A DNA stretch of 64,000 nt from assembly GCA_026002855.1 (NCBI GenBank), contig BPGD01000001.1, positions 2,116,001 to 2,180,000 of the forward strand, given 5' to 3'. This stretch comes from Bryobacteraceae bacterium. GTDB lineage: Bacteria > Acidobacteriota > Terriglobia > Bryobacterales > Bryobacteraceae. This document shows, in pieces, positions 32,208 through 40,601 of this stretch (the first letter of the stretch is position 1; each line of letters opens with the position of its first letter). Below the pieces are notes generated by a model. That model did no database searches and had not been told where the DNA came from. It saw nothing but the letters and a program-made list of their open reading frames with translations. Made by a program: the position numbers and the translations under genes.

Positions 32208-32686
32208 TTCGCAGATTTCTTGTTTTTCTGCTGTTCGGCGGCACCCTGTTAGCGCAGGCGCCGGCCCAATATTTCAACTGGTGGAACTCTCCCATCGCGA
32301 GGGAGCTGAACCTGACGGACGAGCAGAGGAAACAAATCCAGTCGATTCTGAAGGAGTACCGCGACCGGCTGATCGACCAGCGGGCGGCGGTGCAGAAGGC
32401 CGAGGCGCAGTTTGGGGATCTGTTTGCCGAGCAGTCGCCCAATCCGGCGCAGGTGAATGACGCCATTGAACGGCTGGCGGCGGCGCGGGCCGAGCTGACG
32501 CGAACGATGTCGCAGATGGCGCTGCGGCTGCGCGCGGTGCTGACGCCGGAGCAGTTCCAGGAGTTGCAGAAGCGGCGGCCTCCGCTTCAACCGGGCCCAA
32601 TGATGGGGCCGCGGATGCGGCAGTTTCAGGAGTATCGCAAGCAGCGCATGGAGCAGAAGCGGCCGCCGACGCCCGCGCCGATCTAG
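32204..32686 (+). CDS. Spy/CpxP-like periplasmic protein
   Basis: A 160-residue protein with a signal peptide (MIRRFLVFLLFGGTLLAQA). Two LTxxQ motifs, LTDEQRKQIQ and LTPEQFQELQ, mark the CpxP/Spy/CnrX-like family of periplasmic helical chaperones or metal sensors. The C-terminus is rich in Arg, Met and Pro. Its place after sigma and anti-sigma genes mirrors the CnrX and ZraP type of arrangements and suggests that it senses envelope or metal stress. A strong terminator follows. Confidence 0.85.
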   Translation: MIRRFLVFLLFGGTLLAQAPAQYFNWWNSPIARELNLTDEQRKQIQSILKEYRDRLIDQRAAVQKAEAQFGDLFAEQSPNPAQVNDAIERLAAARAELTRTMSQMALRLRAVLTPEQFQELQKRRPPLQPGPMMGPRMRQFQEYRKQRMEQKRPPTPAPI

Positions 32687-32737
32687 AGCGGCCAGGTGCG
32701 TCTGCGTCCAACTCTTCCACTGGCCATGCATCCGAGC

Positions 32738-32764
32738 CCCGCGGCGCGCGCCGCGGGCCTTTTT
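32738..32764 (+). terminator. Intrinsic terminator after the sigma/anti-sigma/Spy operon
   Basis: A perfect 20-base palindrome, CCCGCGGCGC followed by its complement, is followed by CCTTTTTG. It lies 52 bases after the Spy-like stop and ends the operon. Confidence 0.8.
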
Positions 32765-32851
32765 GTCGGAAGCCCGCCCGAATCTCTACGGAATATAATT
32801 GAATCAAACCAATGTGGCCCTGCCCGAGAGGGGCACATACCGGGAGGTTCG

Positions 32852-33547
32852 ATGATGACTGCGTGGACGAAACTGGGACTGACTCTTGCGGTGACGGTGG
32901 CCATCGGCTGGGGCGCGTCGCCGTCCATCGAAGCCAATGGGATTTACGTGGAGGCGCGCTCGGCGGACGTCAATGCCGGCTCGTGCTTCATTAACAGCGA
33001 GGTGCAGCTTGTGGGCAACCTGGCGGTGTTCGGCTGGGTGATCGAGCACGGGCAGGTGGAGGGCGTGCGGCTGGACGGGCTGAAGATGGCTGCGGCGGTG
33101 AAGGCGCGCTCGACGCTGGGCGACCTGACCGGCGAGCCGTACCCCGTCTATTCGGTGCTGATCTACGATGAGCGCGCCACGCCGGAACAGCGGCTGGCGC
33201 TGCGGCGCTTCGCGCAGCGCATGACCGGCGACCTGCTGGAGCGCGTCGTGAGCGAGTATTCCATGCCGATTGAGTTCCGCGTGGACGGAGAGAGCATCCA
33301 CGAAACGCGGGTATCGTTCACCGCGGGGACGCTGGCGGCGATCCGCACGCGCGCCATCGAGGCGGGCGACAAGGTGTGCGGGCACGAAGAGACGTTCTAT
33401 CCGCCGCTGGCGAAAACCGATCACGCGATGGCGGCCTTTACGCTGGAGAACCGGTTCAACGGCGACTCGCGCCAGGACCTGGGTGTGCGCTGGTCGCTGC
33501 CCTACAAGCGGAATGCCTTTGTGGCGACGTTTCACGTCAGCGAGTAG
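32852..33547 (+). CDS. Exported DUF1326-like protein
   Basis: The gene encodes 231 residues from the ATG at 32852 with GGGAGG upstream. A signal-like N-terminus (LGLTLAVTVAIGWG) precedes IYVEARSADVNAGSCF, which matches the start of DUF1326 proteins. The later blocks VLGWVIEHG-like, GVRLDGLKMAAAV, YPVYSVLIYDERATPEQR and LRRFAQRMTG agree. Molecular function of the family is unknown to me. The gene is flanked by terminators on both sides and appears to be a single transcription unit. Confidence 0.75.
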   Translation: MMTAWTKLGLTLAVTVAIGWGASPSIEANGIYVEARSADVNAGSCFINSEVQLVGNLAVFGWVIEHGQVEGVRLDGLKMAAAVKARSTLGDLTGEPYPVYSVLIYDERATPEQRLALRRFAQRMTGDLLERVVSEYSMPIEFRVDGESIHETRVSFTAGTLAAIRTRAIEAGDKVCGHEETFYPPLAKTDHAMAAFTLENRFNGDSRQDLGVRWSLPYKRNAFVATFHVSE

Positions 33548-33575
33548 AGCTGCAGTTCCAGGCTTGTCGCAGGCG

Positions 33576-33604
33576 GCCCGCGCCGGAATGGCGCGGGCCT
33601 TTCT
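33576..33604 (+). terminator. Intrinsic terminator after the DUF1326-like gene
   Basis: Stem GCCCGCGCC with loop GGAAT and arm GGCGCGGGC is followed by CTTTCT. It lies between convergent genes and probably serves the + strand gene. Confidence 0.75.
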
Positions 33605-33625
33605 GTCTGGCGGGCCTCCACCGTT

Positions 33626-34528
33626 TCACCGGGATTCGCTTCCGCCGAGAGGCGCGCGATCGAGGCGCCGGGCGGCGCGGTTCCAGATCCAGACCGCCTC
33701 GGCATCCATGCCGGCCAGGGCGGCGCCGCGCATCCAGCTCCTGCCCGCGAGGCGCCGCAGCCATCCGCGCGCGGTCCACTCATGGAGTCCGTAGGGGGCG
33801 TCGAGCCGTTCAAGGGAAGCGGCGGGCACAAGGGGAAAGAGCGCCACCAGGCGCTCGCCGTGGGCGGCAAAGCTGACCAGCGCACGCCGACCGGGCGGGA
33901 ACGGGAGGGGAGCGGTTCGCATCTCGCCATTGCGCAGATTCACGCGGTAGAGCCGCATCTGGCGGGCGACGTAGAGCCAGGCGCGATCCGGCGCCGGCGC
34001 GGCCAGCCACCCGGGGCCGGGCGGCGTCGGCGGCTCCAGGCCGGCCGTTTCGGCCGGAACCCAGAAGCGCGGTCCTTCACGGGGGCCGGAGATGCGATGG
34101 AGCGCCATGCCTCCGGGCCCGGCGCCGAAGCACCAGAGCTCGGCCGGAGAAGCGGCGGCCAACAGGCGGCAGCGGACTTCGCCGAGATCGGCGCAGCGGG
34201 GCTCGCCGGTCGCCGGATAGGAACAGAGGAGGCGGGCGCTGCGTCCGAGCGGGAGGTCGGCGTAGATGACCGAGTGGAGCGTGCCCTCTGCATCGAGGGT
34301 GAAGTCGAAGACCTCGAACGCGCGAGCCTCGCCGAGGGGACCGCGCACGGGCAGATGGAGGAGGAGGCGGCCCTCGGCGTCCCACAGGAGCCATTCGGGC
34401 CCGGCGGCCGTGCCGGCCAGCGCCACTGCGCGTCCGTGCGCCCACTTGACGACGATGACGCGCGGCGGCAGCGGGACGGATTCGGCGGCTAGCAGGGCCA
34501 GCGGCAGAATGGCGGCCGGCAGGATCAC
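33626..34528 (-). CDS. Unknown exported protein, possibly a beta-propeller
   Basis: The gene encodes 300 residues from a GTG at 34528. The first 20 residues (ILPAAILPLALLAAE) look like a signal peptide. The rest is a run of short strands rich in Pro, Gly and Trp with recurring phrases such as LLWDAEGRLLLHLPV, FDFTLDAEGTLHSVI and AVWIWNRAARRL, which is typical of a propeller-like fold. No named family is recognised. Confidence 0.55.
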   Translation of the reverse strand: MILPAAILPLALLAAESVPLPPRVIVVKWAHGRAVALAGTAAGPEWLLWDAEGRLLLHLPVRGPLGEARAFEVFDFTLDAEGTLHSVIYADLPLGRSARLLCSYPATGEPRCADLGEVRCRLLAAASPAELWCFGAGPGGMALHRISGPREGPRFWVPAETAGLEPPTPPGPGWLAAPAPDRAWLYVARQMRLYRVNLRNGEMRTAPLPFPPGRRALVSFAAHGERLVALFPLVPAASLERLDAPYGLHEWTARGWLRRLAGRSWMRGAALAGMDAEAVWIWNRAARRLDRAPLGGSESR

Positions 34529-34613
34529 ACCATGCAGCCTAGCAGGCGCACCCGGGGCGCGGTTGACACGTCGAGGCGCGGTGCGGGACAACGGTGCGAG
34601 GATCGGGAAAGGA

Positions 34614-35345
34614 ATGATGGACTACACCTACGAAGACATCGCCAAGATGATCGACCATTCGCTGCTGAACCCGACGCTCACGCGGCAGCAGTTGATCGAA
34701 GGCATTCAGCTTGCGCTGGACTATGACGTGGCGAGCGTCTGCATTCTGCCCTACGCGCTGCCGCTGTGCGCGGCCATGCTGCGCGGCAGCCGGGTGAAGG
34801 CCAGTTCGACGGTCGGGTTCCCGCACGGGGGGCACACGACGGAAGTGAAGGTGGCCGAGGCGCGGCGCGCGCTGGCCGACGGCGGCGAGGAGCTGGACAT
34901 GGTGGTCAACATCAGCGCGGTGCTCAGCGGCGACTGGGGCTACGTGCGGCAGGACCTGAAGGCGGTGATCGACGTGACCCACGCCGCCGGGCAGAAGGTG
35001 AAGGTGATTTTTGAAAACTGCTACCTCAACGACGCGCAGAAGATCCGCCTGTGCGAGATCGCGAGCGAGCTTGGGGCGGACTGGGTGAAGACGAGCACGG
35101 GCTACGGGCCGGGCGGGGCGACGCTTGAGGACCTGCGGCTGATGCGGAAGCACGCCGCCCCGCAGGTGCAGGTGAAGGCCGCCGGGGGCGTGCGGACGCT
35201 GGACGCGCTGCTCGAGGTGCGCGCCGCCGGGGCGACACGATGCGGGGCGACGCGGACGGCCGAGATGCTGGATGAATGCCGGCGGCGGCTCGGGCTCGAG
35301 CCGGTTGTGCGCAGGTCGGCGGCGCCTCCGCCGGCCGGGTACTGA
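34614..35345 (+). CDS. deoC: Deoxyribose-phosphate aldolase
   Basis: A 243-residue aldolase that splits 2-deoxyribose 5-phosphate to acetaldehyde and glyceraldehyde 3-phosphate in nucleoside breakdown. The family marks are all present: MIDHSLLNPTLT at the start, VCILPYALP, TVGFPHGG, EELDMVVNI, the Schiff-base Lys in VKTSTGYGPGGAT and the second Lys in VKAAGGVRT. Two adjacent ATG codons (34614 and 34617) follow GGGAAAGG. The Pro-rich C-terminal tail of about 15 residues is an extra. Confidence 0.93.
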   Translation: MMDYTYEDIAKMIDHSLLNPTLTRQQLIEGIQLALDYDVASVCILPYALPLCAAMLRGSRVKASSTVGFPHGGHTTEVKVAEARRALADGGEELDMVVNISAVLSGDWGYVRQDLKAVIDVTHAAGQKVKVIFENCYLNDAQKIRLCEIASELGADWVKTSTGYGPGGATLEDLRLMRKHAAPQVQVKAAGGVRTLDALLEVRAAGATRCGATRTAEMLDECRRRLGLEPVVRRSAAPPPAGY

Positions 35346-35386
35346 GCCTGCGGCGGGTTTGCTAAAGAAATTGGCGATTTCTGCCG

Positions 35387-36559
35387 ATGCCAGGAGGGAT
35401 GGACGAGCTGGTCCAGCCTGGCACGGAGCCGGCGGCCGCGCCGCCGCCGGCCATTGTGGCCCCGCCGTGGATGGACTCTTTGGGGCGCGCCACGATTCTG
35501 CTGGTGGACCATGTGGAGCTGAACCGGCAACTGATCAAGGGAATCCTGAAGGCAGGCCCGTACCGGCTGCTGGAGGCCCGCTCGCAGGAAGAAGCTTTCC
35601 GGATTCTGGACCAGGAGCCGGTGGACCTGATCATTTCGGAGTGGCTTGTCAGCGACTGGAGCGGACGGCCGAACAGTGGGCTGGAGTTCTGCCGCAAGAT
35701 CAAGTCCAACCGGCGCACGCATCTGATTCCCATCCTGATTGTGACCAGCGTGCAGGGGATCGAGAACGAGGTGGCCGGGCTTGAGTCCGGCGCCGATGAG
35801 TTTCTGGTGAAGCCGCTCCAGCCGGCGGTTCTGCGCACGCGCATCCGGACGATGCTGCGGAACAAACGCGTGGTGGACTCGCTCGAAGAGGCCGAGACGA
35901 TCCTGTTCGCGCTGGCGCAGACGATTGAACAGCGGGACAAGGAGACGGGCAACCACTGCCAGCGGCTGGCGGCGTTGAGCGTGGCGCTTGGGTCGGCGCT
36001 GGGCCTGCCCGAGGAGGATCTGCTGGCGCTGCATCGGGGCGGGTATCTCCACGACATCGGCAAGATCGCGGTGCCGGACGCGATTCTTTTCAAGCAAGGA
36101 GAGCTGACGCCGGAAGAGTGGGTGATCATGCGGTCGCACACGTGGAAGGGGGAGGAGATCTGCCGCCCGATGCGGTCGCTGCGCCCGGTGCTGCCGATCA
36201 TCCGCAATCATCACGAGCGGTGGGACGGCTCGGGCTACCCGGACGGCCTGAAAGGCGAGGACATTCCGCTGCTGGCGCGGATTCTTCAATTGGCCGACAT
36301 CTTTGATGCGTTGACAAGCCAGCGGAGCTACAAGGCGGCCTATCCGGTGGAGGAGGCGATTGCCCAACTGCGCCGCGAGGCCGAGCTGGGGTGGCGGGAT
36401 CCGGAGCTGGTGAGCGTCTTCTGCGAGGTGGTGCGGCTGCCGTCGTTGCAGTACAGGCTAGGCGTAGGGCTGCCGGGGGCGGAGCTGCCGCCGGAGACGC
36501 CGGAGCTGGCGGCGATGCGCGAGTCGCTGCTGCGGATGTCGCAGCAGTTGCTGAAGTGA
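35387..36559 (+). CDS. HD-GYP domain protein with degenerate receiver domain
   Basis: The gene encodes 390 residues. Residues about 35-155 resemble a response-regulator receiver, but the phospho-acceptor is Glu (LIISEW, about E85) and the acidic pair has lost one Asp (LLVDHVE, about D41-H42); the Thr and Lys of the fold (IVTS, LVKPL) remain. Residues about 165-350 are a complete HD-GYP domain with HCQRL, YLHDIGK, MRSHTWKGEEI and HHERWDGSGYP, the cyclic-di-GMP phosphodiesterase signature. The Glu may mimic phosphorylation. No partner kinase is adjacent. The start at 35387 lacks a good ribosome site; 35399 is an alternative. Confidence 0.9.
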   Translation: MPGGMDELVQPGTEPAAAPPPAIVAPPWMDSLGRATILLVDHVELNRQLIKGILKAGPYRLLEARSQEEAFRILDQEPVDLIISEWLVSDWSGRPNSGLEFCRKIKSNRRTHLIPILIVTSVQGIENEVAGLESGADEFLVKPLQPAVLRTRIRTMLRNKRVVDSLEEAETILFALAQTIEQRDKETGNHCQRLAALSVALGSALGLPEEDLLALHRGGYLHDIGKIAVPDAILFKQGELTPEEWVIMRSHTWKGEEICRPMRSLRPVLPIIRNHHERWDGSGYPDGLKGEDIPLLARILQLADIFDALTSQRSYKAAYPVEEAIAQLRREAELGWRDPELVSVFCEVVRLPSLQYRLGVGLPGAELPPETPELAAMRESLLRMSQQLLK

Positions 36560-36598
36560 CTGCCTGGTTTGCACCGCTACGGCCGCGAGGCGGCCCGG

Positions 36599-38554
36599 CT
36601 ACTGGTTTTCCTTGCGCTGGTAGGGCTCCTGGAGGTACCTGGCCGCTTCTTCGAGCGCGCCCTGGGTGTTGTCCTTGGTGCGGAGCGCCTGCTGGTATTC
36701 GTTGCGGGCCCGGTCGCGCTGCTGGGTGATGTCGAAGATCTTGCCCAGGTTGATGTGGCTCCAGACGACCGTCCAGGAGGGCTCCTGGTCGCCGTTGAGC
36801 GCCTCGCGGAAGCTGTTGGCGGCGCTCTGGTAGTTGCCCATCAGGAAAAACACCTCGCCGACGCGGTAATGCGCGAGCGAACTGATCGGGTTCACCTCGA
36901 GCGCCTTCTGGTATTCCTTGAGCGCGTCGTTGTACTGGGCGATTTCAGCGAACTGCTCGCCGCGGCGGATGGCCACGGCCACGCGCATGTCGCGGCTGAA
37001 CCGGAGCACGCGGCCGTTGGGGTCGATGATCACCTTGCGCGGCTTGCCGAAGGTGTCCACCGAGAAGTCGGTGGAGGGCCCGACGACGATGACGCGCTGA
37101 AACTCGGGGTTGCCCTCAGTTTCAATCTTCAGCTCCACTGGCATGCGGAAGGTGTCGAGGTCCTGCTGGATGGTGCCCATCACGCGGAAGCCTTTCTGCG
37201 TGCGGTAGATCGTATATTTCAGCCGGAACTCCGGGGCGTCGGTCGACTCCAGCCACTGGATGAAGAAGCCCTGGAGGTTTTCGCCGCTGATGCTTTCGGC
37301 GAGCCTGCGCACGTCGTCGGTAGTGACGGAGCGGTTGGCGAACTGGTCCGTGGCGGCCTTGAGGAATCTGAAGAAGGCCTGGTCGCCGATGACCCAGCGC
37401 AGCATGTGGTAGACGGCGGCGCCCTTGCTGCCGGTGATGGCGAAGAACTCCGGGCTGTAGTCTTCAAAGCGCGCCGCCTGGCGCACCGGGGCGTCGGTGA
37501 CGGTGAGCGCGTCGACGTAGAGGTCGCGGATCTCCGGTTCCACGGCCTGCGCGCCGTTCAGGTGTTCGAGGTAGAGGATTTCGGCGTAGCGGGCCATTCC
37601 ATTGGTGATCCAGATGTGATTGCGGTGCGCGGGGGAGAAGAGAATTCCATACCACTGCCGGGTGATCTGGTTGGCGAGCAGGCGCAGGTTGGGTTTGGCG
37701 CCGGCGGCCGAGGTCGAGATGAACAGAATGCCTGGTGCGGCGTAACCGTTCGGCGCGCCCTCGCCCGTTTCGACCAGTGTGAGATTGCGGTACGGCGGCA
37801 CGCCGAAGACGCTGGTCAGATAGGCCATCACGCGTCCGGTCTCCTCGCCCCAGGCCTGGGCGTTGGCCTGCCGCTCGCCGCGGAACCACACCTCGGTGAC
37901 CGAGCCTTCGGACTCGACGCGCCGGGGCTCGCCCTGAACCAGCGCGAGGCTGCCGTAGAAGCCGGGCGTGGTTGACTTGAACGTGATGCCCTGGCCGTCA
38001 GCGGCAGGCAAGGCCACGCCGCTTGAAGTGACGCGGAAGCCGGCAGGCGCGCGCACGGTAAGCTCCATCTGGTAGCGGTCCGTCGTATAGCCGCTCACCG
38101 GGAACCACCGCGCCGGGTAGAGCAGGAAGGCGTGGTCCGGGCGGATGGCCGCGAAGGTGATGCCGTAGACGGGCGACTCCTCGTCGCCGCGAAGGGCGCC
38201 GCTGATCTGAAACGTCACGGTGACGGGCCGGCCGCGCTCGAGCGGCTGCGGGAAGAACAGGTCGACGGCATGTTCGTTGAAGCGCCGGCTGGTCTGGAGG
38301 GCCTGCCCGCCTTCGGCCTCTGCGGAGATCAGGTTCAGCGAGTTGTGCAGTTCAAAAGAGACGGTCTGCACGCGGTCTTCGGTGGGGACGAAAGTCGCCT
38401 GCGCGCGTTCGCTGAGGGTCTGCTGCGCGGGGTCGATCAGCAGCTCGATGCGGTAGCTTTCGACGTCCACGGCGCCGCGGCGCTGCTGCGCGGAGGCCGG
38501 GGCGGCCAGCAGGAGTGCGGCCAGCGTCGATGCAGCCAGAAGGGCGCGTATCAT
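36599..38554 (-). CDS. M1-aminopeptidase-like protein lacking zinc ligands, with TPR tail
   Basis: The gene encodes 651 residues with a signal peptide (LLAASTLAALLLAAPASAQ). Residues about 30-540 follow the M1 fold: an N-terminal beta saddle (YRIELLIDP, GRPVTVTF), then the peptidase region. Where M1 enzymes have HExxH, this protein has NQITR (about 295-299), and the third ligand Glu is Asn in WITNG (about 318). The exopeptidase GxMEN motif is also changed (GAPNGY). It should not bind zinc or cut peptides. Residues about 545-640 hold TPR repeats (YNDALKEYQKALEVNP). It overlaps lpxB by four bases and is probably co-transcribed downstream of it. A scaffold role in the periplasm is possible. Confidence 0.85.
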   Translation of the reverse strand: MIRALLAASTLAALLLAAPASAQQRRGAVDVESYRIELLIDPAQQTLSERAQATFVPTEDRVQTVSFELHNSLNLISAEAEGGQALQTSRRFNEHAVDLFFPQPLERGRPVTVTFQISGALRGDEESPVYGITFAAIRPDHAFLLYPARWFPVSGYTTDRYQMELTVRAPAGFRVTSSGVALPAADGQGITFKSTTPGFYGSLALVQGEPRRVESEGSVTEVWFRGERQANAQAWGEETGRVMAYLTSVFGVPPYRNLTLVETGEGAPNGYAAPGILFISTSAAGAKPNLRLLANQITRQWYGILFSPAHRNHIWITNGMARYAEILYLEHLNGAQAVEPEIRDLYVDALTVTDAPVRQAARFEDYSPEFFAITGSKGAAVYHMLRWVIGDQAFFRFLKAATDQFANRSVTTDDVRRLAESISGENLQGFFIQWLESTDAPEFRLKYTIYRTQKGFRVMGTIQQDLDTFRMPVELKIETEGNPEFQRVIVVGPSTDFSVDTFGKPRKVIIDPNGRVLRFSRDMRVAVAIRRGEQFAEIAQYNDALKEYQKALEVNPISSLAHYRVGEVFFLMGNYQSAANSFREALNGDQEPSWTVVWSHINLGKIFDITQQRDRARNEYQQALRTKDNTQGALEEAARYLQEPYQRKENQ

Positions 38555-39699
38555 GACAAAGCCTCGCTTCCCAGATATGCGGCGATGCGCGCCGCGGAGG
38601 TTTCGAAGGGATCTTCGCCGGCGTCGAGCGCGGCACGGACGCGGCCGAGCGCGCTCCGCATGCGCTCGCGGGCGTCGGCGTCGCCAAGCAGGCGGAGCGC
38701 TTCGGCGGCGAGCCGTTCCGGCGTCATGTCGTTCTGGATGAGTTCCGGCGCGATCCGTTCTCCGGCCACCAGGTTGACGATGGAGAAGAACGGCGTGTGC
38801 ACGAACGGGCGTCCGGCCAGCCAGGTGAGTGGATGCACGCGGTAGAAGATGACCATGGGCGCGCCAAGCATCGCCGCCTCAGTGGTCACCGTGCCGCTGG
38901 CAGCCAGCACCAGATCCGCGTGCGCCATGGCGTCCCAGGTTTCTCCTTCACAGTATCGGACTCTTCCGCCCGCGACGAGGACATCAAAAAAGTCCTGCCC
39001 GAACCGGCTGCGGCTGCCCGTCGGCGCCGCCAGCAGGAACGTGCAGGCACGCTCGGCCAGCACGCGTTCGACAGCGCCGCGGAGAACCGGCAGATGCCGG
39101 GCGATTTCGCCCCGCCGGCTGCCCGGGCAGAGCGTGACCAGCGGACGGTCCTGCGGGATGCGGTGTTTCGAGAAGAACTCCGCGCGCCCGAACGACGGCC
39201 GCACGAGCCGCGCCGCCGGGTGCCCGATGTAGATGGCATTGACGCCGCGCGAGCGGAAAAAATCCTCCTCGAACGGAAAGATGCAGTGCAGTTCGGTTAC
39301 GTTTCGGCGCAATTGGCGCACGCGGCCTTCGCGCCAGGCCCAGGCCTGCGGCGCCACCAGGTGAAAGACGGGCACGTCCATCGCCCGCAGCCGCGCGGCC
39401 ACGCGAAGATGGAAGGCCGCGCTGTCGACAAGAAGCGCGGCCGCGGGCCGGCACCGGCGGGCCGCTTCCACCAGTGTTCGGTACTCGCCGTAAATGGCCG
39501 GGATGTGCCGGACGACCTCGACAAGGCCGACCACGGCGAGCTTTGCCTGATCGGCCACGGCGTGGACGCCGGCGGCGCGCATCTCCGGTCCCGGGCAGCC
39601 GAAGAATTCCACCGGCCCGAGCCGTCGCGCCAGCGCCCGCACGACGCCGGCGGCGTAGCGGTCCCCTGAAGGCTCTCCGGCGCTCGCAAGGATCTTCAC
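38551..39699 (-). CDS. lpxB: Lipid-A-disaccharide synthase
   Basis: The gene encodes 382 residues from a GTG at 39699. It joins UDP-diacylglucosamine to lipid X in lipid A biosynthesis at the inner membrane. Family marks: ILASAGEPSGD at the start, LVDSAAFHLRVA, APQAWAWR, CIFPFEEDFF, IGHPAARLV, LCPGSRRGEI, AASGTVTTEAAMLGAPMVIFYRV and NLVAGERIAPELIQ. Presence indicates a lipopolysaccharide-bearing outer membrane. Its stop overlaps the start of the M1-like gene. Confidence 0.95.
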   Translation of the reverse strand: MKILASAGEPSGDRYAAGVVRALARRLGPVEFFGCPGPEMRAAGVHAVADQAKLAVVGLVEVVRHIPAIYGEYRTLVEAARRCRPAAALLVDSAAFHLRVAARLRAMDVPVFHLVAPQAWAWREGRVRQLRRNVTELHCIFPFEEDFFRSRGVNAIYIGHPAARLVRPSFGRAEFFSKHRIPQDRPLVTLCPGSRRGEIARHLPVLRGAVERVLAERACTFLLAAPTGSRSRFGQDFFDVLVAGGRVRYCEGETWDAMAHADLVLAASGTVTTEAAMLGAPMVIFYRVHPLTWLAGRPFVHTPFFSIVNLVAGERIAPELIQNDMTPERLAAEALRLLGDADARERMRSALGRVRAALDAGEDPFETSAARIAAYLGSEALS

Positions 39700-39784
39700 G
39701 GCACACTCCAGTGTGCCATGGGCGTGGCGGGCGCGCGGGCGAAGGCTCATCAGGCCCTCTGCTATGCTGGAATTGCAGGGATTG

Positions 39785-40543
39785 ATGTCGTCTCCCAGCC
39801 TCCCTTCCCGCCTGCAACTGGTTCAGTTCGCCGACCATTTCCGCAATGAAATGGTGCCGCTCGGCAACCGCATCTGTTACTTTGCCGCCGCGGTGCCGCT
39901 GACGGAAGAAGACCGGCGGGAGCTGATCGAGGAACCGATTGCAGCGCTGCCGCCGTCGCTGGCGGCGCTGCTGCCCGAGGTGCGCATCTTTCTGGTGCCG
40001 TACCTTTGCCGGACGCGCGGCCACCGGAAGCGCGAGGCCGAAGAGACCTTCATCGCCACCGAACCGCCGGAGGCGGGCGAAGCGGTGCCTTCGAGCACGC
40101 TCGTCGAGCGCGATGCCGCAGTGCTGGCCTTCGCGGTGAAGGACGCTGAAGTCGCCGACCACCATTACCGCTTTTACCGCGCCATTGCCGAGCTGGCGGC
40201 CGATTCGCTGCCCGGCGGCATCCCGAAGGAATATCAGGCGCTGCTCGAGGCGGAACTCAAGGCGGGCGTGCACGGGGAAGTGGACGACGCCTCCTGGCGG
40301 CTGAAGACCGAGCTGACGCGGCGAGACCGCAACTTCGCCCGCCCGAGCGAGCGGCTGCGGCGCTATATCCGGCAGAGTTTCATTGACACGCTGACGCTGT
40401 ATCTGCACGGCATCTGCTGCGACATCGACGTGGAACCCGGGCCGCGGCAGATCCCGTCGAATTATCTGCGCAAGCGGCTCCAGCTTCTGAAGGAACTGTT
40501 CCCGCCGCCGCCGGGCTATGCCGTTTTCCCGGAAGACCTGTAG
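39785..40543 (+). CDS. Conserved-looking protein of unknown function
   Basis: The gene encodes 252 residues from the ATG at 39785. It is soluble, without signal peptide or membrane segments. Helical blocks rich in charged residues alternate with strands: LVQFADHFRNEMVPLGNR, CYFAAAVPLTEEDRREL, EVRIFLVPYLCR, then RPSERLRRYIRQSFIDTLTLYLHGICCDIDVEPG. It is divergent from lpxB and 58 bases upstream of rimO. Composition matches the chromosome. No family is recognised. Confidence 0.7.
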   Translation: MSSPSLPSRLQLVQFADHFRNEMVPLGNRICYFAAAVPLTEEDRRELIEEPIAALPPSLAALLPEVRIFLVPYLCRTRGHRKREAEETFIATEPPEAGEAVPSSTLVERDAAVLAFAVKDAEVADHHYRFYRAIAELAADSLPGGIPKEYQALLEAELKAGVHGEVDDASWRLKTELTRRDRNFARPSERLRRYIRQSFIDTLTLYLHGICCDIDVEPGPRQIPSNYLRKRLQLLKELFPPPPGYAVFPEDL

Positions 40544-40601
40544 CGGCGCGCGGCCGTGATAGGCTGAAAGAAAAATCCCGTTTGATTTCCCGGAAAAAAG
40601 C

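Noticed and set aside
36569-37975. Long + strand frame opposite the M1-like gene
   Set aside because: The - strand frame has a signal peptide, recognisable fold and TPRs; the + strand translation is a low-complexity shadow.
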